Shown: positions 1-9,356, numbered from the stretch's first letter. The stretch: DNA of 64,000 nucleotides from Luteimicrobium xylanilyticum (GCF_009429125.1 NZ_CP045529.1:1426001-1490000); one strand, 5' to 3'. The notes: generated by a model from the sequence alone, not told the origin. Numbers and translations: made by a program.

Positions 1-2
1 CA

Positions 3-1448
3 CACTACGACGGCGTCGCGCTGACGTACGCGCAGGTCGCGAGCAAGCCCGCGCTCCACCGGGCCCGGACCGAGGCCGCATCGACGCTGGTGATCCTCGA
101 CGAGGTGCACCACGGCGGCGACGCGCTGAGCTGGGGCGACGCGGTGCGTGACGCGTTCGACGGGGCGTCCCGGCGTCTCGCGCTCACGGGGACGCCGTTC
201 CGCTCGGACACCGCGCCGATCCCGTTCGTGCGTTACGAGCAAGGGCCCGACGGCGTCCGCCGCTCGCGGGCCGACTACACGTACGGGTACGGGGAGGCGC
301 TGCGCGACCACGTCGTGCGGCCCGTGATCTTCCTGTCGTACTCGGGCCAGATGCGGTGGCGTACCCGGGCCGGCGACGAGGTCGCGGCGACGCTCGGCGA
401 GGCCCTCACCAAGGACATGACCGCGCAGGCGTGGCGGACGGCCCTCGACCCCGAGGGGGAGTGGATCCCGTCGGTGCTCCAGGCGGCGGACACGCGCCTC
501 ACGGAGGTCCGCCGCGCGGTCCCCGACGCGGGCGCGATGATCATCGCGACCGACCAGTCCGACGCCCGCGCGTATGCGGCCCACCTGCGCCGCATCACGG
601 GCCAGGCTCCGACGGTCGTGCTGTCCGACGACGACGGCGCGTCCGCGCGGATCGAGGAGTTCTCGTCCTCGGACTCGCGGTGGATGGTCGCGGTCCGCAT
701 GGTCTCGGAGGGTGTCGACGTGCCGCGCCTCGCCGTCGGGGTCTATGCGACGAGCACCGCGACGCCTCTGTTCTTCGCGCAGGCCGTGGGCCGGTTCGTC
801 CGGGCCAGGCGGCGCGGCGAGACCGCGTCCGTCTTCCTGCCCAGCGTGCCTCAGCTCCTCGCCCTCGCGGGCTCCCTCGAGGACGAGCGCGACCACGCGC
901 TCGACCGGCCGTCGTCGGGCGAGGACGAGAACGGCCTCGAGGACGGCCTCCTCGCGGAGGCGAACCAGCAGCGCGACGCGCCGGACGCCGTCGGGCCGGA
1001 CGGGCTCGAGGCGAGCTTCAAGGCGCTCGAGGCGCAGGCCACGTTCGACCGGGTCCTGTTCGACGGCGGCGAGTTCGGGACGGGGGCCGAGGTCGGGTCC
1101 GCGGAGGAGCTCGACTTTCTCGGGCTCCCGGGTCTGCTCGACGCCGACCAGGTCACGACGCTGCTGCGGGAGCGGCAGGCGGGGCAGGCCGGGGGGCGCG
1201 CCGCGGCACCGGACCCCGAGGCCGCCGCACGCGAGCGGGCCGCGTTCGACCACCGCCGGGCGGCCGAGCTCCGCAAGGAGCTGCAGAAGCTCGTCTCGGC
1301 GTGGGCGCGCAAGAGCGGCCAGCCGCACGGCAGCGTGCACACCGAGCTGCGACGCCGCTGCGGTGGTCCCGAGGTGCCGCTCGCGACCGTCGACCAGCTC
1401 GAGGCGCGCGTCGAGCTCGTCCGGAACTGGTTCGTCGGCAGGCGCTGA
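3..1448 (+). CDS. DEAD/DEAH-box superfamily 2 helicase, 5' end outside window
   Basis: This is the C-terminal 481 residues or so of an SF2 helicase; the reading frame is open from the first complete codon, so the start and the Walker A motif lie upstream of the window. Visible motifs are a DEVHH Walker B box (about codon 35), LTGTPFRSD (motif III-like), a helicase C-terminal domain with IATDQSDARAYA, and QAVGRFVRARRRGE as the arginine-finger motif VI. The last 200 residues are charged and Glu/Arg rich with no domain I recognise. Enzymes of this kind use ATP to move along or unwind nucleic acid. No nuclease domain is visible in this part, and the specific role (repair, restriction or RNA) cannot be told from it. 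Confidence 0.85.
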   Translation, partial: HYDGVALTYAQVASKPALHRARTEAASTLVILDEVHHGGDALSWGDAVRDAFDGASRRLALTGTPFRSDTAPIPFVRYEQGPDGVRRSRADYTYGYGEALRDHVVRPVIFLSYSGQMRWRTRAGDEVAATLGEALTKDMTAQAWRTALDPEGEWIPSVLQAADTRLTEVRRAVPDAGAMIIATDQSDARAYAAHLRRITGQAPTVVLSDDDGASARIEEFSSSDSRWMVAVRMVSEGVDVPRLAVGVYATSTATPLFFAQAVGRFVRARRRGETASVFLPSVPQLLALAGSLEDERDHALDRPSSGEDENGLEDGLLAEANQQRDAPDAVGPDGLEASFKALEAQATFDRVLFDGGEFGTGAEVGSAEELDFLGLPGLLDADQVTTLLRERQAGQAGGRAAAPDPEAAARERAAFDHRRAAELRKELQKLVSAWARKSGQPHGSVHTELRRRCGGPEVPLATVDQLEARVELVRNWFVGRR

Positions 1449-1469
1449 GACCGGCTCGACGCGAGCGCG

Positions 1470-2852
1470 TCAGCGCAGGCGGAGGGTGACCGTGTCGAGC
1501 GCCGGGTCCCCGGCCGACAGCCGGCGGGCGCCGCGCGGCAGCTCGGCCCGCGACTCGGCGTGACGGCGCACGGCCGCCTGCACGCCGCTGGGACCGGTCC
1601 ACCGCGTGTCGACGGCGCCGTCGGTGACGAGCGGGACGTGCAGCGGCCGCGCGTCGTCGGGCATCTCCCACGAGCGGAGGGCCAGGTCGTCGCCCGTGAC
1701 CACGAGCTCCTCGACCGCCCGGCCGTCGCCGTCGAGGCGTCGCGCCGCGACCTTGCGCCCGCCCGACGACGTCTTCAGGGTCGACGCCTTCGCGACGGGC
1801 TCCAGCAGCCCGCCGCTTCCCTCGCGGGCGACCAGCTTGTAGACCATCCCGCACGTCGGGGCGCCCGAGCCGGTCACGAGCGAGGTGCCCACCCCGTAGG
1901 TGTCCACGGGCGCCGACGCGAGCGCCGCGATGGCGTGCTCGTCGAGGTCCGACGTCACGACGATCTTGGTGCCCGTCGCGCCGAGGTCGTCGAGCTGGCG
2001 GCGCACCTCGACGGCGAGGCCCATGAGGTCGCCGGAGTCGAGGCGCACGGCCCCGAGGCCGGTCCCGGCCGCCGCGACGGCGTTCGCGACGCCCTCGCGG
2101 ACGTCGTAGGTGTCGACGAGCAGCGTGGTGTCGTTGCCCAGCGAGGCGACCTGGCTCGCGAAGGCCGACCGTTCGTCGTCGTGCAGGAGGGTGAACGCGT
2201 GCGCGGCGGTGCCGATGGTGGGCAGCCCGTACCGGCGGCCCGCCTCGAGGTCGGACGACCCCGCGAAGCCCCCGATCACGGCGGCCCGCGCCGCGGCCAC
2301 GGCGGCCTGCTCGTGCGCCCGGCGAGCCCCCATCTCGAGGCAGGGTCGCTCGACGGCGGCGCTCGTCATGCGCGAGGCGGCCGCCGCGACCGCGGAGTCG
2401 TAGTTGAGGATCGACAGCACGAGCGTCTCGAGGATCACGGCCTCGGCGAACGTCCCCTCGACCACGAGCACGGGGGACTGGGGGAAGTACGTCTCTCCCT
2501 CGGCGTACCCGGTGATGCTGCCGGTGAACCGGTAGTCCGCGAGGAACGCGAGCGTCCGCTCGTCGACCACCCGTTCGCGCCCCAGCCACTCGAGCTCGTC
2601 GGCCTCGAACCGGAACGCACCGAGCGCCTCGAGCACGCGTCCGGTGCCCGCGAGCACGCCGTACCGGCGACCGGCGGGCAGGCGGCGGGTGAAGACCTCG
2701 AACACGCAGTGGCGGTCGGCGGTGCCGTCCGCGAGCGCCGCCTGGAGCATCGTGAGCTCGTACCGGTCGGTGAGGAGCGACGTGCGGCCCGGGGCGTACG
2801 TCGGGTGGGGGACGAGGCGGGGAACGTCGGCGAGCCCCGGGAGCGTGGCCAT
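1470..2852 (-). CDS. pncB: Nicotinate phosphoribosyltransferase
   Basis: The 460-residue product joins nicotinate to PRPP with ATP hydrolysis to give nicotinate mononucleotide, the salvage entry to NAD. Family features seen: an N-terminal TDRYELTMLQAAL segment, FVLEG/FVVEGTFAE-like core (LVVEGTFAEAVILET), ARRAHEQAAV, GTAAHAF with the catalytic-region His, and VRLDSGDL plus a GVGTSLVTG phosphate-binding segment. A GTG two codons further upstream (2858) is possible, but a -10 box sits exactly six bases ahead of the ATG at 2852, so I take that start. It is transcribed away from clpS, with about 97 bases between the two starts, the usual actinobacterial arrangement. Confidence 0.93.
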   Translation of the reverse strand: MATLPGLADVPRLVPHPTYAPGRTSLLTDRYELTMLQAALADGTADRHCVFEVFTRRLPAGRRYGVLAGTGRVLEALGAFRFEADELEWLGRERVVDERTLAFLADYRFTGSITGYAEGETYFPQSPVLVVEGTFAEAVILETLVLSILNYDSAVAAAASRMTSAAVERPCLEMGARRAHEQAAVAAARAAVIGGFAGSSDLEAGRRYGLPTIGTAAHAFTLLHDDERSAFASQVASLGNDTTLLVDTYDVREGVANAVAAAGTGLGAVRLDSGDLMGLAVEVRRQLDDLGATGTKIVVTSDLDEHAIAALASAPVDTYGVGTSLVTGSGAPTCGMVYKLVAREGSGGLLEPVAKASTLKTSSGGRKVAARRLDGDGRAVEELVVTGDDLALRSWEMPDDARPLHVPLVTDGAVDTRWTGPSGVQAAVRRHAESRAELPRGARRLSAGDPALDTVTLRLR

Positions 2853-2858
2853 GAGCAC

Positions 2859-2864
2859 AACCTA
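2859..2864 (-). promoter_or_regulatory. -10 box of leaderless pncB
   Basis: TAGGTT on the reverse strand, six bases before the ATG, so transcription should begin at or next to the start codon. Confidence 0.6.
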
Positions 2865-2937
2865 GGGCACGGGCGAGGGGGCGGCACGCGCGGCCCCGGC
2901 TGCTGGACGGCCGAGCCGTGCGGCCCGGCCCGGCCCC

Positions 2938-2943
2938 TAGCAT
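2938..2943 (+). promoter_or_regulatory. -10 box of leaderless clpS
   Basis: TAGCAT followed by six bases (GGGGGA) and the GTG start of clpS. No Shine-Dalgarno is available in a leaderless transcript, and this spacing decides the start. Confidence 0.6.
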
Positions 2944-2949
2944 GGGGGA

Positions 2950-3258
2950 GTGCACAGCATCACGCTCGCGGCGGCCGTCCCTGAGGCGGAGCTGCGTCCC
3001 GACGACGCCGCGCTGCGGGTCGCGGACGCCTGGTCCACGATCGTGTGGAACGATCCGGTGAACCTCATGAGCTACGTCACGTACGTGTTCGAGAGCTATT
3101 TCGGCTACCCGTCGGCGCGGGCCAACGAGCTGATGCTCCAGGTGCATCACGAGGGTCGTGCGGTCGTTTCCCACGGGGGCCGCGAGCGCATGGAGGTGGA
3201 CGTGCGGGCCATGCACGACTTCGGGTTGTGGGCGACGCTCCAGAAGGACGGCGCGTGA
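2950..3258 (+). CDS. clpS: ATP-dependent Clp protease adaptor ClpS
   Basis: A 102-residue cytoplasmic adaptor that binds N-degron substrates and delivers them to the ClpAP or ClpCP protease. The core [11 protein letters not shown] at about residues 33-43 is the signature that carries the Asn/Asp residues of the N-end-residue pocket; [14 protein letters not shown] and the closing LWATLQ match the family. The length is normal for actinobacterial ClpS. The GTG start is fixed by the promoter six bases upstream. Its stop overlaps the GTG of the following DUF2017 gene by four bases, so the two are translationally coupled. Confidence 0.95.
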   Translation: MHSITLAAAVPEAELRPDDAALRVADAWSTIVWNDPVNLMSYVTYVFESYFGYPSARANELMLQVHHEGRAVVSHGGRERMEVDVRAMHDFGLWATLQKDGA

Positions 3259-3929
3259 AGCCGTTCAGGGCGACGCGGCGGGGGTACGTGGCCCAGCTCG
3301 ACACGCCGGAGCGGGTGGTGCTCGCGCACGTGGTGGGTGACGTCGTCGAGCTGCTCCAGGATGCCGTGCCCGACGCCGACGGTGCCCCGTGGGGGGCGAT
3401 CGAGGCCGACGCGCCGCCCGCGCCGCGCGACGCCGCGCTCGCGCGGCTGCTGCCGGAGGCGTCCACGGACCCGGACGTGTCGGCGGAGTTCCGCCGGCTG
3501 ACGCAGGGCGAGCTCGCGGGGGCGAAGGCGAAGCGGCTGCTCGCGTTCGCGGAGCGGCTCCTGGACGACGAGGTGGCGCGCGCCGCCGCGACCGGTCGGC
3601 ACGTGCGGCCCGAGCGCACCGACCTCCTGGTGCCGCGGGACGCGGCGCGGGACACCGCGGCGGCGCTCACGGACGTGCGGCTCGTCCTCGCGTCGCGCCT
3701 GGACGTGACGACCGACGACGACGCGGAGAGCCTCTACGCGGAGATCGAGGCCGGAGCGAACGGCAGTGCGGCGCCGGACGCCGACGACGACGCGCGGGGT
3801 GCCGACGCGCCGCGGCAGTTCCTCGGTGCGGTCTTCGTGACGGCCGGGTGGCTCCAGGAGTCGCTGGTCGACGCGATGCTCACGGACCTGCGCCGTCGCC
3901 CCCCGGCGGCGCCCGGGCGGGCGGGATGA
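3255..3929 (+). CDS. DUF2017 family protein
   Basis: A 224-residue protein of the DUF2017 family, which in actinobacteria regularly lies directly after clpS. The N-terminus ([14 protein letters not shown]) and the long acidic helical middle agree with the family; no catalytic motif or membrane segment is visible. The GTG start overlaps the clpS stop (GTGA), and its own stop overlaps the ATG of the ROK gene, so the three genes form one transcript. The function is unknown; the constant neighbourhood with clpS suggests a link to Clp proteolysis, but that is only inference. Confidence 0.85.
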   Translation: MKPFRATRRGYVAQLDTPERVVLAHVVGDVVELLQDAVPDADGAPWGAIEADAPPAPRDAALARLLPEASTDPDVSAEFRRLTQGELAGAKAKRLLAFAERLLDDEVARAAATGRHVRPERTDLLVPRDAARDTAAALTDVRLVLASRLDVTTDDDAESLYAEIEAGANGSAAPDADDDARGADAPRQFLGAVFVTAGWLQESLVDAMLTDLRRRPPAAPGRAG

Positions 3930-5122
3930 GTCCGCAGCCGGGCAAGCCGGCGTTGCTGCGCACCCTCAACGACCGCCGCGCCCTCGAGCTGCTGTTCGCG
4001 CACGGGCCGCTGACGCGCGGGCGGATCGGCGAGCTGAGCGGGTTGTCGAAGCCGACGGCGACGCAGGTCGTCCAGCGGCTCGAGGCGCTCGGGCTCGTCG
4101 GGCCGGTCGCGCGCGTCTCGGGCGGGCGCGGGCCCGACGCCGTCGCGTACGGGCTGGTCGCGGACGGGAACGTGGGCGTCGCGATCGACGCGCGGGCGCA
4201 CCGGCTCGCGGCGGTGGTCATCGACGTGCTGGGCACGGAGCTGGCGCACGTCGAGGCGTCGCGGACGGTCGACGGACCCGTGCCGGCGGGGGCCGCGGGC
4301 ACGGGAGGGCCCGAGGAGCTCGCGGCGCTCGTGGACCGGGCGTGCGAGGCTGCGGGTGCCGCGCGGCGCGACGTGAGGCTCGCGGTGATCGGCGTCTCGG
4401 CGGCGGTCGACGAGGCGGGCGACACCCTGCGCTTCGCCGAGGACTTCCCGCGGTGGCCGGTGGGCGGCGTGCGCCGTCGGCTCGTCGACGCGCTGGCGTG
4501 CGACGTCGTGCTCGACAACGACGTGAAGCTCGCCGCGGTGGCGGAACGTGACCACGGTGTCGCACGGGACGCGAAGAGCTTCTCGATCCTGTGGATGGGC
4601 CAGGGTGTGGGCCTCGCGACGGACCTGGCCGGGGAGGTCGTGCGGGGGTCCGACGGCGCGGCGGGAGAGATCGGCTACCTCCGGACGCCCGCGGCGACCG
4701 AGGCGGACGACCCCGTCGAGCCCCCGACCTTCCACCACCTCCTCAGCGCGTCCGCGGTGCTCGAGCTCGGTCGGCGCTGCGGGATCTCACCCGCGGCCGG
4801 GACCGGCACCGACGACGCGCTCGCGGAGGTCCTGGCGGACGACCGGGTGGTCGAGACCCTCGCGCGGCGCGTGGCGGAGTGCGCCGCGCCCGTCCTCGCG
4901 GTGCTCGACCCCGAGATGCTCGTCCTGGCGGGCCCGGTCGCCGTCCGAGGCGGGGACCGGCTGGCGGCACGCGTCGACGAGCTCGTCTCGGTGTCGTCGC
5001 CGTGGCGGGCGCGCGTCGCGCCCACGGGTCTGCCGTCCGGCGCCGTGCTGGAGGGTGCGCGGGTCGCGCTCCTGCGCAGGCTGCGCGCGGGCGCGCTCGA
5101 ACGGGCAGGCACGCTCGACTGA
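3926..5122 (+). CDS. ROK family transcriptional regulator
   Basis: The 398-residue product has an N-terminal winged helix (RTLNDRRALELLF through GLSKPTATQVVQRLEALGLV, about residues 10-60) and a C-terminal ROK (repressor/ORF/kinase) sugar-kinase-like fold. The phosphate-handling segment DNDVKLAAVAE, the WMGQGVGLATDLAGEVVRGSDGAAGEIGY region and a late ALEDPE-like LDPEMLVLAGPV are seen. The zinc-site CXCGXXGC motif of classical ROK proteins is absent: the stretch after GEIGYLRTP is acidic and Cys-free, so zinc binding looks lost. Most likely a sugar-responsive repressor. The sugar is unknown, and no transporter lies next to it. Confidence 0.85.
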   Translation: MSPQPGKPALLRTLNDRRALELLFAHGPLTRGRIGELSGLSKPTATQVVQRLEALGLVGPVARVSGGRGPDAVAYGLVADGNVGVAIDARAHRLAAVVIDVLGTELAHVEASRTVDGPVPAGAAGTGGPEELAALVDRACEAAGAARRDVRLAVIGVSAAVDEAGDTLRFAEDFPRWPVGGVRRRLVDALACDVVLDNDVKLAAVAERDHGVARDAKSFSILWMGQGVGLATDLAGEVVRGSDGAAGEIGYLRTPAATEADDPVEPPTFHHLLSASAVLELGRRCGISPAAGTGTDDALAEVLADDRVVETLARRVAECAAPVLAVLDPEMLVLAGPVAVRGGDRLAARVDELVSVSSPWRARVAPTGLPSGAVLEGARVALLRRLRAGALERAGTLD

Positions 5123-5168
5123 GCGCCGCGGGACGCGCGCCGGTGCCGACCGACGGCCGGCGCCCCGT

Positions 5169-5174
5169 TAGGCT
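5169..5174 (+). promoter_or_regulatory. -10 box of leaderless murI
   Basis: TAGGCT, then six bases, then the GTG start of murI. It shows that murI has its own promoter although it follows the ROK gene closely. Confidence 0.6.
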
Positions 5175-5180
5175 CGGACC

Positions 5181-5984
5181 GTGAACGACGCGCCCATCGG
5201 GATCTTCGACTCCGGTGTCGGCGGACTGACCGTGGCCCGGGCGATCCTCGACCAGCTGCCGAACGAGTCCCTGCACTACATCGGTGACACCGCCAACAGC
5301 CCGTACGGCCCCAAGCCGCTCGCCGCGGTCCGCGCCCTGTCCCTCGCGATCATGGACCAGCTCGTCGACGAGGGCGTGAAGATGCTCGTCATCGCGTGCA
5401 ACAGCGCGTCGTCCGCCGTCCTGCACGACGCACGCGAGCGCTACACGGTGCGCCGCGGCGTCCCCGTGGTCGAGGTGATCCTCCCCGCGGCGCGGCGGGC
5501 GGTCGCGGCCACGCGCACGGGTCACGTCGGCGTGATCGGCACCCGCGCCACCGTCGAGTCCCGGGCGTACGACGACGCGTTCGCGGTCGCGCCCGGCATC
5601 ACGCTCGTGTCGCGCGCGTGCCCCCGGTTCGTGGAGCTCATCGAGGCGGGCGTCACGTCAGGGCCGGAGGTCCTCGACGTCGCGCACGAGTACCTCGACC
5701 CGCTGCGCGCCGTCGGGGTCGACACGCTCGTGCTCGGCTGCACCCACTACCCGCTCCTGGCGGGCGCCATCTCCTACGTGATGGGCGACGACGTCACCCT
5801 CGTCTCGTCCGCGGAGGAGACCGCGCGCGACGTGTACCGCACGCTCGTCGCGCACGGGCTCGAACGCTCGCCGTCGGCGGGGGCGCCGGAGCACCGGTTC
5901 GTCTCGACCGGCAGCGCGCAGACGTTCGAGCAGCTCGCCCGCCGGTTCCTCGGGCCCGAGGTGCGCGCCGTGGAGACCGTCTGA
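5181..5984 (+). CDS. murI: Glutamate racemase
   Basis: The 267-residue cytoplasmic enzyme interconverts L- and D-glutamate without cofactor and supplies D-Glu for peptidoglycan. The N-terminal [17 protein letters not shown] is diagnostic. The two catalytic cysteines lie in IACNSASS (about residue 73, with Ser where many family members have Thr) and LGCTHYPLL (about residue 184). Length and motifs are complete. The stop overlaps the next start by one base (TGATG), coupling it to the MBL-fold gene, then rph and rdgB, an arrangement common in actinobacteria. Confidence 0.96.
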   Translation: MNDAPIGIFDSGVGGLTVARAILDQLPNESLHYIGDTANSPYGPKPLAAVRALSLAIMDQLVDEGVKMLVIACNSASSAVLHDARERYTVRRGVPVVEVILPAARRAVAATRTGHVGVIGTRATVESRAYDDAFAVAPGITLVSRACPRFVELIEAGVTSGPEVLDVAHEYLDPLRAVGVDTLVLGCTHYPLLAGAISYVMGDDVTLVSSAEETARDVYRTLVAHGLERSPSAGAPEHRFVSTGSAQTFEQLARRFLGPEVRAVETV

Positions 5985-6787
5985 TGCGGCTCGTCGTGGT
6001 GGGGTGCGCCGGCTCGTTCGCCGGGCCCGACGGGCCCGCGTCGTCGTACGCGGTGCAGGCGGAGGACGGCTCGGGCCACACCTGGACGACGGTCCTCGAC
6101 CTGGGCAACGGGTCGCTCGGGGCGCTGCAGCGCGTCGTGGACCCGTTCGAGGTCGACGCCGTCGCCCTCAGCCACCTGCACCCCGACCACGTCGCCGACC
6201 TGTGCGGCCTCTACGTGTACCGGAAGTACCACCCCGGGCGCGGGGTCGTCCGCGACCCCGGGCTCGGGCCGCTGGCCGTGTGGGGGCCGCCCGGGACCGA
6301 GGCCCGGATCGCCGAGGCCTACGGCTCGCACGACGACGAGGACCTGCGCTCCGTGTTCGCGTTCCGGACCTGGGCCCCCGAGCGTCAGGTGCGGGTCGGG
6401 CCGTTCGTCGTCGAGGTCGTGCCGGTGCGCCACCCCGTCGAGGCCTACGCGATCCGCGTCACCGGACCGTCGTCCGAGCGTCCCGGCGAGCAGGCCACGC
6501 TCGTCTACTCGGGAGACACCGACGCGTGCGCAGGTCTGGTCGAGGCGGCGCGCGGAGCCGACCTGTTCCTGTGCGAGGCCGCGTTCCAGGAGGGGCGCGA
6601 CCTCGTCGACGGCATCCACCTGACCGGCTACCGCGCGGGTCGCGCAGCCCACGCGGCCGGGGCCCGCCGGCTCGTCCTCACGCACCTGCCCGCGTGGAAC
6701 GACCCGCAGGTGGCCCTCGCCGAGGCGACGGCCGCGTACGCCGGCCCCGTCGAGCTCGCAGCGCCGGGCGCGACGTACACGCTCTGA
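5984..6787 (+). CDS. MBL-fold metallo-hydrolase
   Basis: A 267-residue metallo-beta-lactamase-fold protein of the RNase Z/cyclic phosphodiesterase-like branch. The zinc ligands are visible in SHLHPDHVADL (HxHxDH, about residues 64-71), the later VPVRHPVEAYAIR, the Asp of YSGDTDACAGL and the closing LTHLPAW. The substrate is not determined by the sequence; the tRNA 3'-processing exosite of true RNase Z is not obvious, so I would not call it rnz. The ATG overlaps the murI stop. It sits between murI and rph in a conserved cluster, and its start is well fixed by the overlap. Confidence 0.88.
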   Translation: MRLVVVGCAGSFAGPDGPASSYAVQAEDGSGHTWTTVLDLGNGSLGALQRVVDPFEVDAVALSHLHPDHVADLCGLYVYRKYHPGRGVVRDPGLGPLAVWGPPGTEARIAEAYGSHDDEDLRSVFAFRTWAPERQVRVGPFVVEVVPVRHPVEAYAIRVTGPSSERPGEQATLVYSGDTDACAGLVEAARGADLFLCEAAFQEGRDLVDGIHLTGYRAGRAAHAAGARRLVLTHLPAWNDPQVALAEATAAYAGPVELAAPGATYTL

Positions 6788-6795
6788 GCCGCACC

Positions 6796-6801
6796 TAGGC
6801 T
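6796..6801 (+). promoter_or_regulatory. -10 box of leaderless rph
   Basis: TAGGCT, six bases, then ATG of rph. Confidence 0.6.
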
Positions 6802-6807
6802 GGGGGC

Positions 6808-7617
6808 ATGCCGAACGACACCGCCCCCACGACCGACGCCCGGACCCCCGCCACCACGACCACCCGGGCCGACGGACGCCGCACGGACGAGCTGCGTCCC
6901 GTCCGCATCACCCGCGGCTGGCTCGACTCCGCCGAGGGCAGCGTCCTCGTCGAGTTCGGCGGCACCCGCGTGCTCTGCGCGGCGTCGTTCACCGAAGGCG
7001 TCCCGCGCTGGAAGAAGGGCTCCGGCGAGGGCTGGGTCACCGCCGAGTACGCGATGCTCCCGCGGGCCACGTCCACGCGCAGCGACCGCGAGTCCGTCAA
7101 GGGCCGCGTGGGCGGCCGCACCCACGAGATCTCGCGCCTCGTCGGCCGCTCGCTGCGCGCCGTCGTCGACGTCAAGGCGCTCGGCGAGAACACGATCGTC
7201 CTCGACTGCGACGTCCTCCAGGCCGACGGCGGCACCCGCACCGCGGCCATCACCGGTGCCTACGTGGCGCTCGCCGACGCCGTCGCGTGGGGACAGCGGT
7301 CCGGGCTGATCAAGCCCACGCTCGTGCCCGCCGGCACGCCCGTGCTCACCGACTCCGTCTCGGCGGTGAGCGTCGGCATCATCGACGGCACCCCCATGCT
7401 CGACCTGCCCTACGTCGAGGACGTGCGGGCCGAGACGGACATGAACGTCGTCGTCACCGGGTCCGGGACCTTCGTGGAGGTGCAGGGCACCGCGGAGCAC
7501 GCGCCCTTCGACCGGGCTGAGCTCGACACCCTCCTCGACCTCGCCGTCGCCGGCAACGCGACCCTCGCCCAGCTCCAGCGCGCCGCGCTCGCCGCCGAGC
7601 CGCAGGGCCACCGGTGA
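6808..7617 (+). CDS. rph: Ribonuclease PH
   Basis: The 269-residue phosphorolytic 3'-exoribonuclease trims tRNA 3' ends. After a roughly 20-residue Thr/Ala-rich extension the family begins at [35 protein letters not shown], the RE(S)[21 protein letters not shown] basic face and [16 protein letters not shown] follow in order. The ring-forming basic residues and the active-site region are complete. The N-terminal extension is supported by the promoter directly ahead of the ATG. Its stop overlaps the GTG of rdgB. Confidence 0.96.
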   Translation: MPNDTAPTTDARTPATTTTRADGRRTDELRPVRITRGWLDSAEGSVLVEFGGTRVLCAASFTEGVPRWKKGSGEGWVTAEYAMLPRATSTRSDRESVKGRVGGRTHEISRLVGRSLRAVVDVKALGENTIVLDCDVLQADGGTRTAAITGAYVALADAVAWGQRSGLIKPTLVPAGTPVLTDSVSAVSVGIIDGTPMLDLPYVEDVRAETDMNVVVTGSGTFVEVQGTAEHAPFDRAELDTLLDLAVAGNATLAQLQRAALAAEPQGHR

Positions 7618-8267
7618 GCGCCGCGGCGCACGTCCCGGGCGGCGTCCGTCTCGTCCTCGCGACCCACAACGCGCACAAGGTCGGCGAGCTCCGCGACATC
7701 CTGCACGCGGTCCCGGCGCTCGCGGACCTCGATCCCGCGTCCGTCGTGGGGGCGGGCGACGTGGGCGCGCCCGAGCCCGTCGAGGACGGCGTGACCTTCG
7801 AGGAGAACGCCCTCATCAAGGCCCGCGCGCTCGTCGCGTTCACGGGCCTGCCGGCGGTCGCGGACGACTCGGGTATCGCCGTCGACGTGCTCGGTGGCGC
7901 GCCAGGCGTCTTCTCGGCGCGGTGGAGCGGCCGGCACGGCGACGACGCGGCCAACCTGGACCTGCTGCTCGCGCAGGTCGCCGACGTGCCCGACGTCCAC
8001 CGCGGCGCCGCGTTCGTGTGCGCGGCGGCACTCGTGACGCCTGACGGCGAGGAGGTCGTGCGCGTCGGGGAGCTGCGGGGGAGCCTGCTGCGTGAACGGC
8101 ACGGCGACGGCGGGTTCGGGTACGACCCGGTCTTCCGGCCCGACGGCGAGACGCGGTCGACGGCGGAGCTCTCGCCCGCCGAGAAGAACGCCGTCAGCCA
8201 CCGTGGCCGGGCGTTCCGCGCGCTCGCGCCCGAGGTCGCCCGGGTCCTGGCCGCCGGCCGCGGCTAG
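7614..8267 (+). CDS. rdgB: dITP/XTP pyrophosphatase (RdgB/HAM1)
   Basis: A 217-residue enzyme that hydrolyses non-canonical purine NTPs (dITP, XTP) to monophosphates and so keeps deaminated bases out of DNA. Family motifs: [16 protein letters not shown] near the start (substrate-binding TxNxxK), [35 protein letters not shown], and GFGYDPVF with the late SHRGRAF. The GTG start overlaps the rph stop by four bases. The stop overlaps, tail to tail, that of the small reverse gene next door. Confidence 0.95.
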   Translation: MSAAAHVPGGVRLVLATHNAHKVGELRDILHAVPALADLDPASVVGAGDVGAPEPVEDGVTFEENALIKARALVAFTGLPAVADDSGIAVDVLGGAPGVFSARWSGRHGDDAANLDLLLAQVADVPDVHRGAAFVCAAALVTPDGEEVVRVGELRGSLLRERHGDGGFGYDPVFRPDGETRSTAELSPAEKNAVSHRGRAFRALAPEVARVLAAGRG

Positions 8268-8407
8268 GACCCGCGCGGCCCCGACGCCCGGGCACCGGGC
8301 TGCGCCTGCCCGATGCGGACGCCCCACGCGGCTTGCCCGACGACGACGAGGACGGGGCACGCGAGCAGCACCAGGATCACGGCGATCCCGATGACGTCGC
8401 TGAGCAT
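8264..8407 (-). CDS. Small single-span membrane protein
   Basis: A 47-residue peptide starting MLSDVIGIAVILVLLACP. One transmembrane segment (about residues 4-28) is followed by a short polar, basic tail. Its ATG overlaps the stop of the DUF3054 gene by one base (TGATG), so it is translated as the last member of a three-gene reverse operon. It is too short for family assignment by eye. Position and coupling, rather than similarity, support it as a real gene. Confidence 0.5.
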   Translation of the reverse strand: MLSDVIGIAVILVLLACPVLVVVGQAAWGVRIGQAQPGARASGPRGS

Positions 8408-8787
8408 CAGGGGCGCGCCTGGGTGGCGCGTCGCCGCGACGCGAGCCGGACCACCGCGCGCCACCCGACCAGCCCGAGGCCGAGGAACACGGCCGCGACG
8501 ACCTGGAAGCTCGGCGCGATGCCCTGGTCGGTCGCGAGCCGCAGCAGCATCCCGACCGCCCAGGCACCGGCCCACACGGCCACACCCGTCGGCCACAGCG
8601 CGAGCGGTCGGCGCCAGGCACGGGTCACCAGCCACCCCACGGCCACGCCGGCGAGGAACGGCCACGCGGTCGCGAGGACCGCGACGGCCCCCTCGTGCTC
8701 GTCGTGCGAACGGCGTCCGATCGCGGCGAACACGATCACCCACACGACGTCGGCCGCGGCGGCCCAGGCGGCGGCCCGGCCCCTCAC
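8407..8787 (-). CDS. DUF3054 family membrane protein
   Basis: A 126-residue integral membrane protein with four hydrophobic segments: AAAWAAAADVVWVIVFAAIG, then AVAVLATAWPFLAGVAVGWL, LWPTGVAVWAGAWAVGMLL and FQVVAAVFLGLGLVGW. Size and pattern match the actinobacterial DUF3054 family (GRRSHDE after the first span is typical). I choose the GTG at 8787, which overlaps the stop of the preceding NUDIX gene (GTGA), rather than longer starts lying inside that gene. No function is known for the family. Confidence 0.75.
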   Translation of the reverse strand: MRGRAAAWAAAADVVWVIVFAAIGRRSHDEHEGAVAVLATAWPFLAGVAVGWLVTRAWRRPLALWPTGVAVWAGAWAVGMLLRLATDQGIAPSFQVVAAVFLGLGLVGWRAVVRLASRRRATQARP

Positions 8788-9356
8788 GGCAGCCGGCCGA
8801 CGTGCGCCATGGCCTGGCGCAGGAGCGTGCCCTGGCCACCGTGCATCTCGAGCTGCACCTCGTCGCTGCACGCCTGCTCGGGCGTCAGCCAGGCCAGGTC
8901 CAGGGCCGACTGCTGGGGCTGGGCGTCACCCGAGATCGGCACCACGTACGCGAGCGACACCGCGTGCTGACGCGGGTCGTGGTAGGAGGTGATGCCCGGC
9001 GTCGGGAAGTACTCCGCGACCGTGAAGGGCTGCGGCGACGGCGGGACCAGGGGCAGCGCCATCGGTCCGAGGTCCTTCTCGATGTGCCGCAGGAGCGCGT
9101 CCCGGATCCGCTCGTGGTACATCACCCGCCCGCTCACCAGGGCGCGGGTCATGGCGCCCGTCGGGCTCACGCGCAGCAGCAGCCCGACCGCGACCACGTC
9201 ACCCGACTCGTCGACCCGCACGGGCACCGCGTCGACGTAGACGAGCGGCAGCTGGGCGCGTGCCGCGGCGATGGCCTCCGGCGTGAGCCAGCCCGCGGGG
9301 TGGGGGCGCTCGGGCGGGAAGTCGTCGTCGGGCGGGAGGTCGGCGGTGTCGGTCAC
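8784..9356 (-). CDS. NUDIX-fold DUF4916 family protein
   Basis: A 190-residue protein resembling the actinobacterial DUF4916 family of NUDIX-fold proteins: GWLTPEAIAAARAQLPLVYVDAVPVRVD, then VGLLLRVSPTGAMTRALVSGRV and a YFPTPGITSYHDPRQHAVSLAYVVPI segment. The canonical NUDIX box GX5EX7REUXEEXGU is not intact, so hydrolase activity is doubtful. It is the first gene of the reverse three-gene unit with DUF3054 and the small membrane peptide. The substrate is unknown. Confidence 0.75.
   Translation of the reverse strand: MTDTADLPPDDDFPPERPHPAGWLTPEAIAAARAQLPLVYVDAVPVRVDESGDVVAVGLLLRVSPTGAMTRALVSGRVMYHERIRDALLRHIEKDLGPMALPLVPPSPQPFTVAEYFPTPGITSYHDPRQHAVSLAYVVPISGDAQPQQSALDLAWLTPEQACSDEVQLEMHGGQGTLLRQAMAHVGRLP

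Noticed and set aside
1153-3216. Long reverse open frame overlapping the helicase, pncB and clpS
   Set aside because: Frame shadow of pncB with no recognisable domain; pncB itself is clear.
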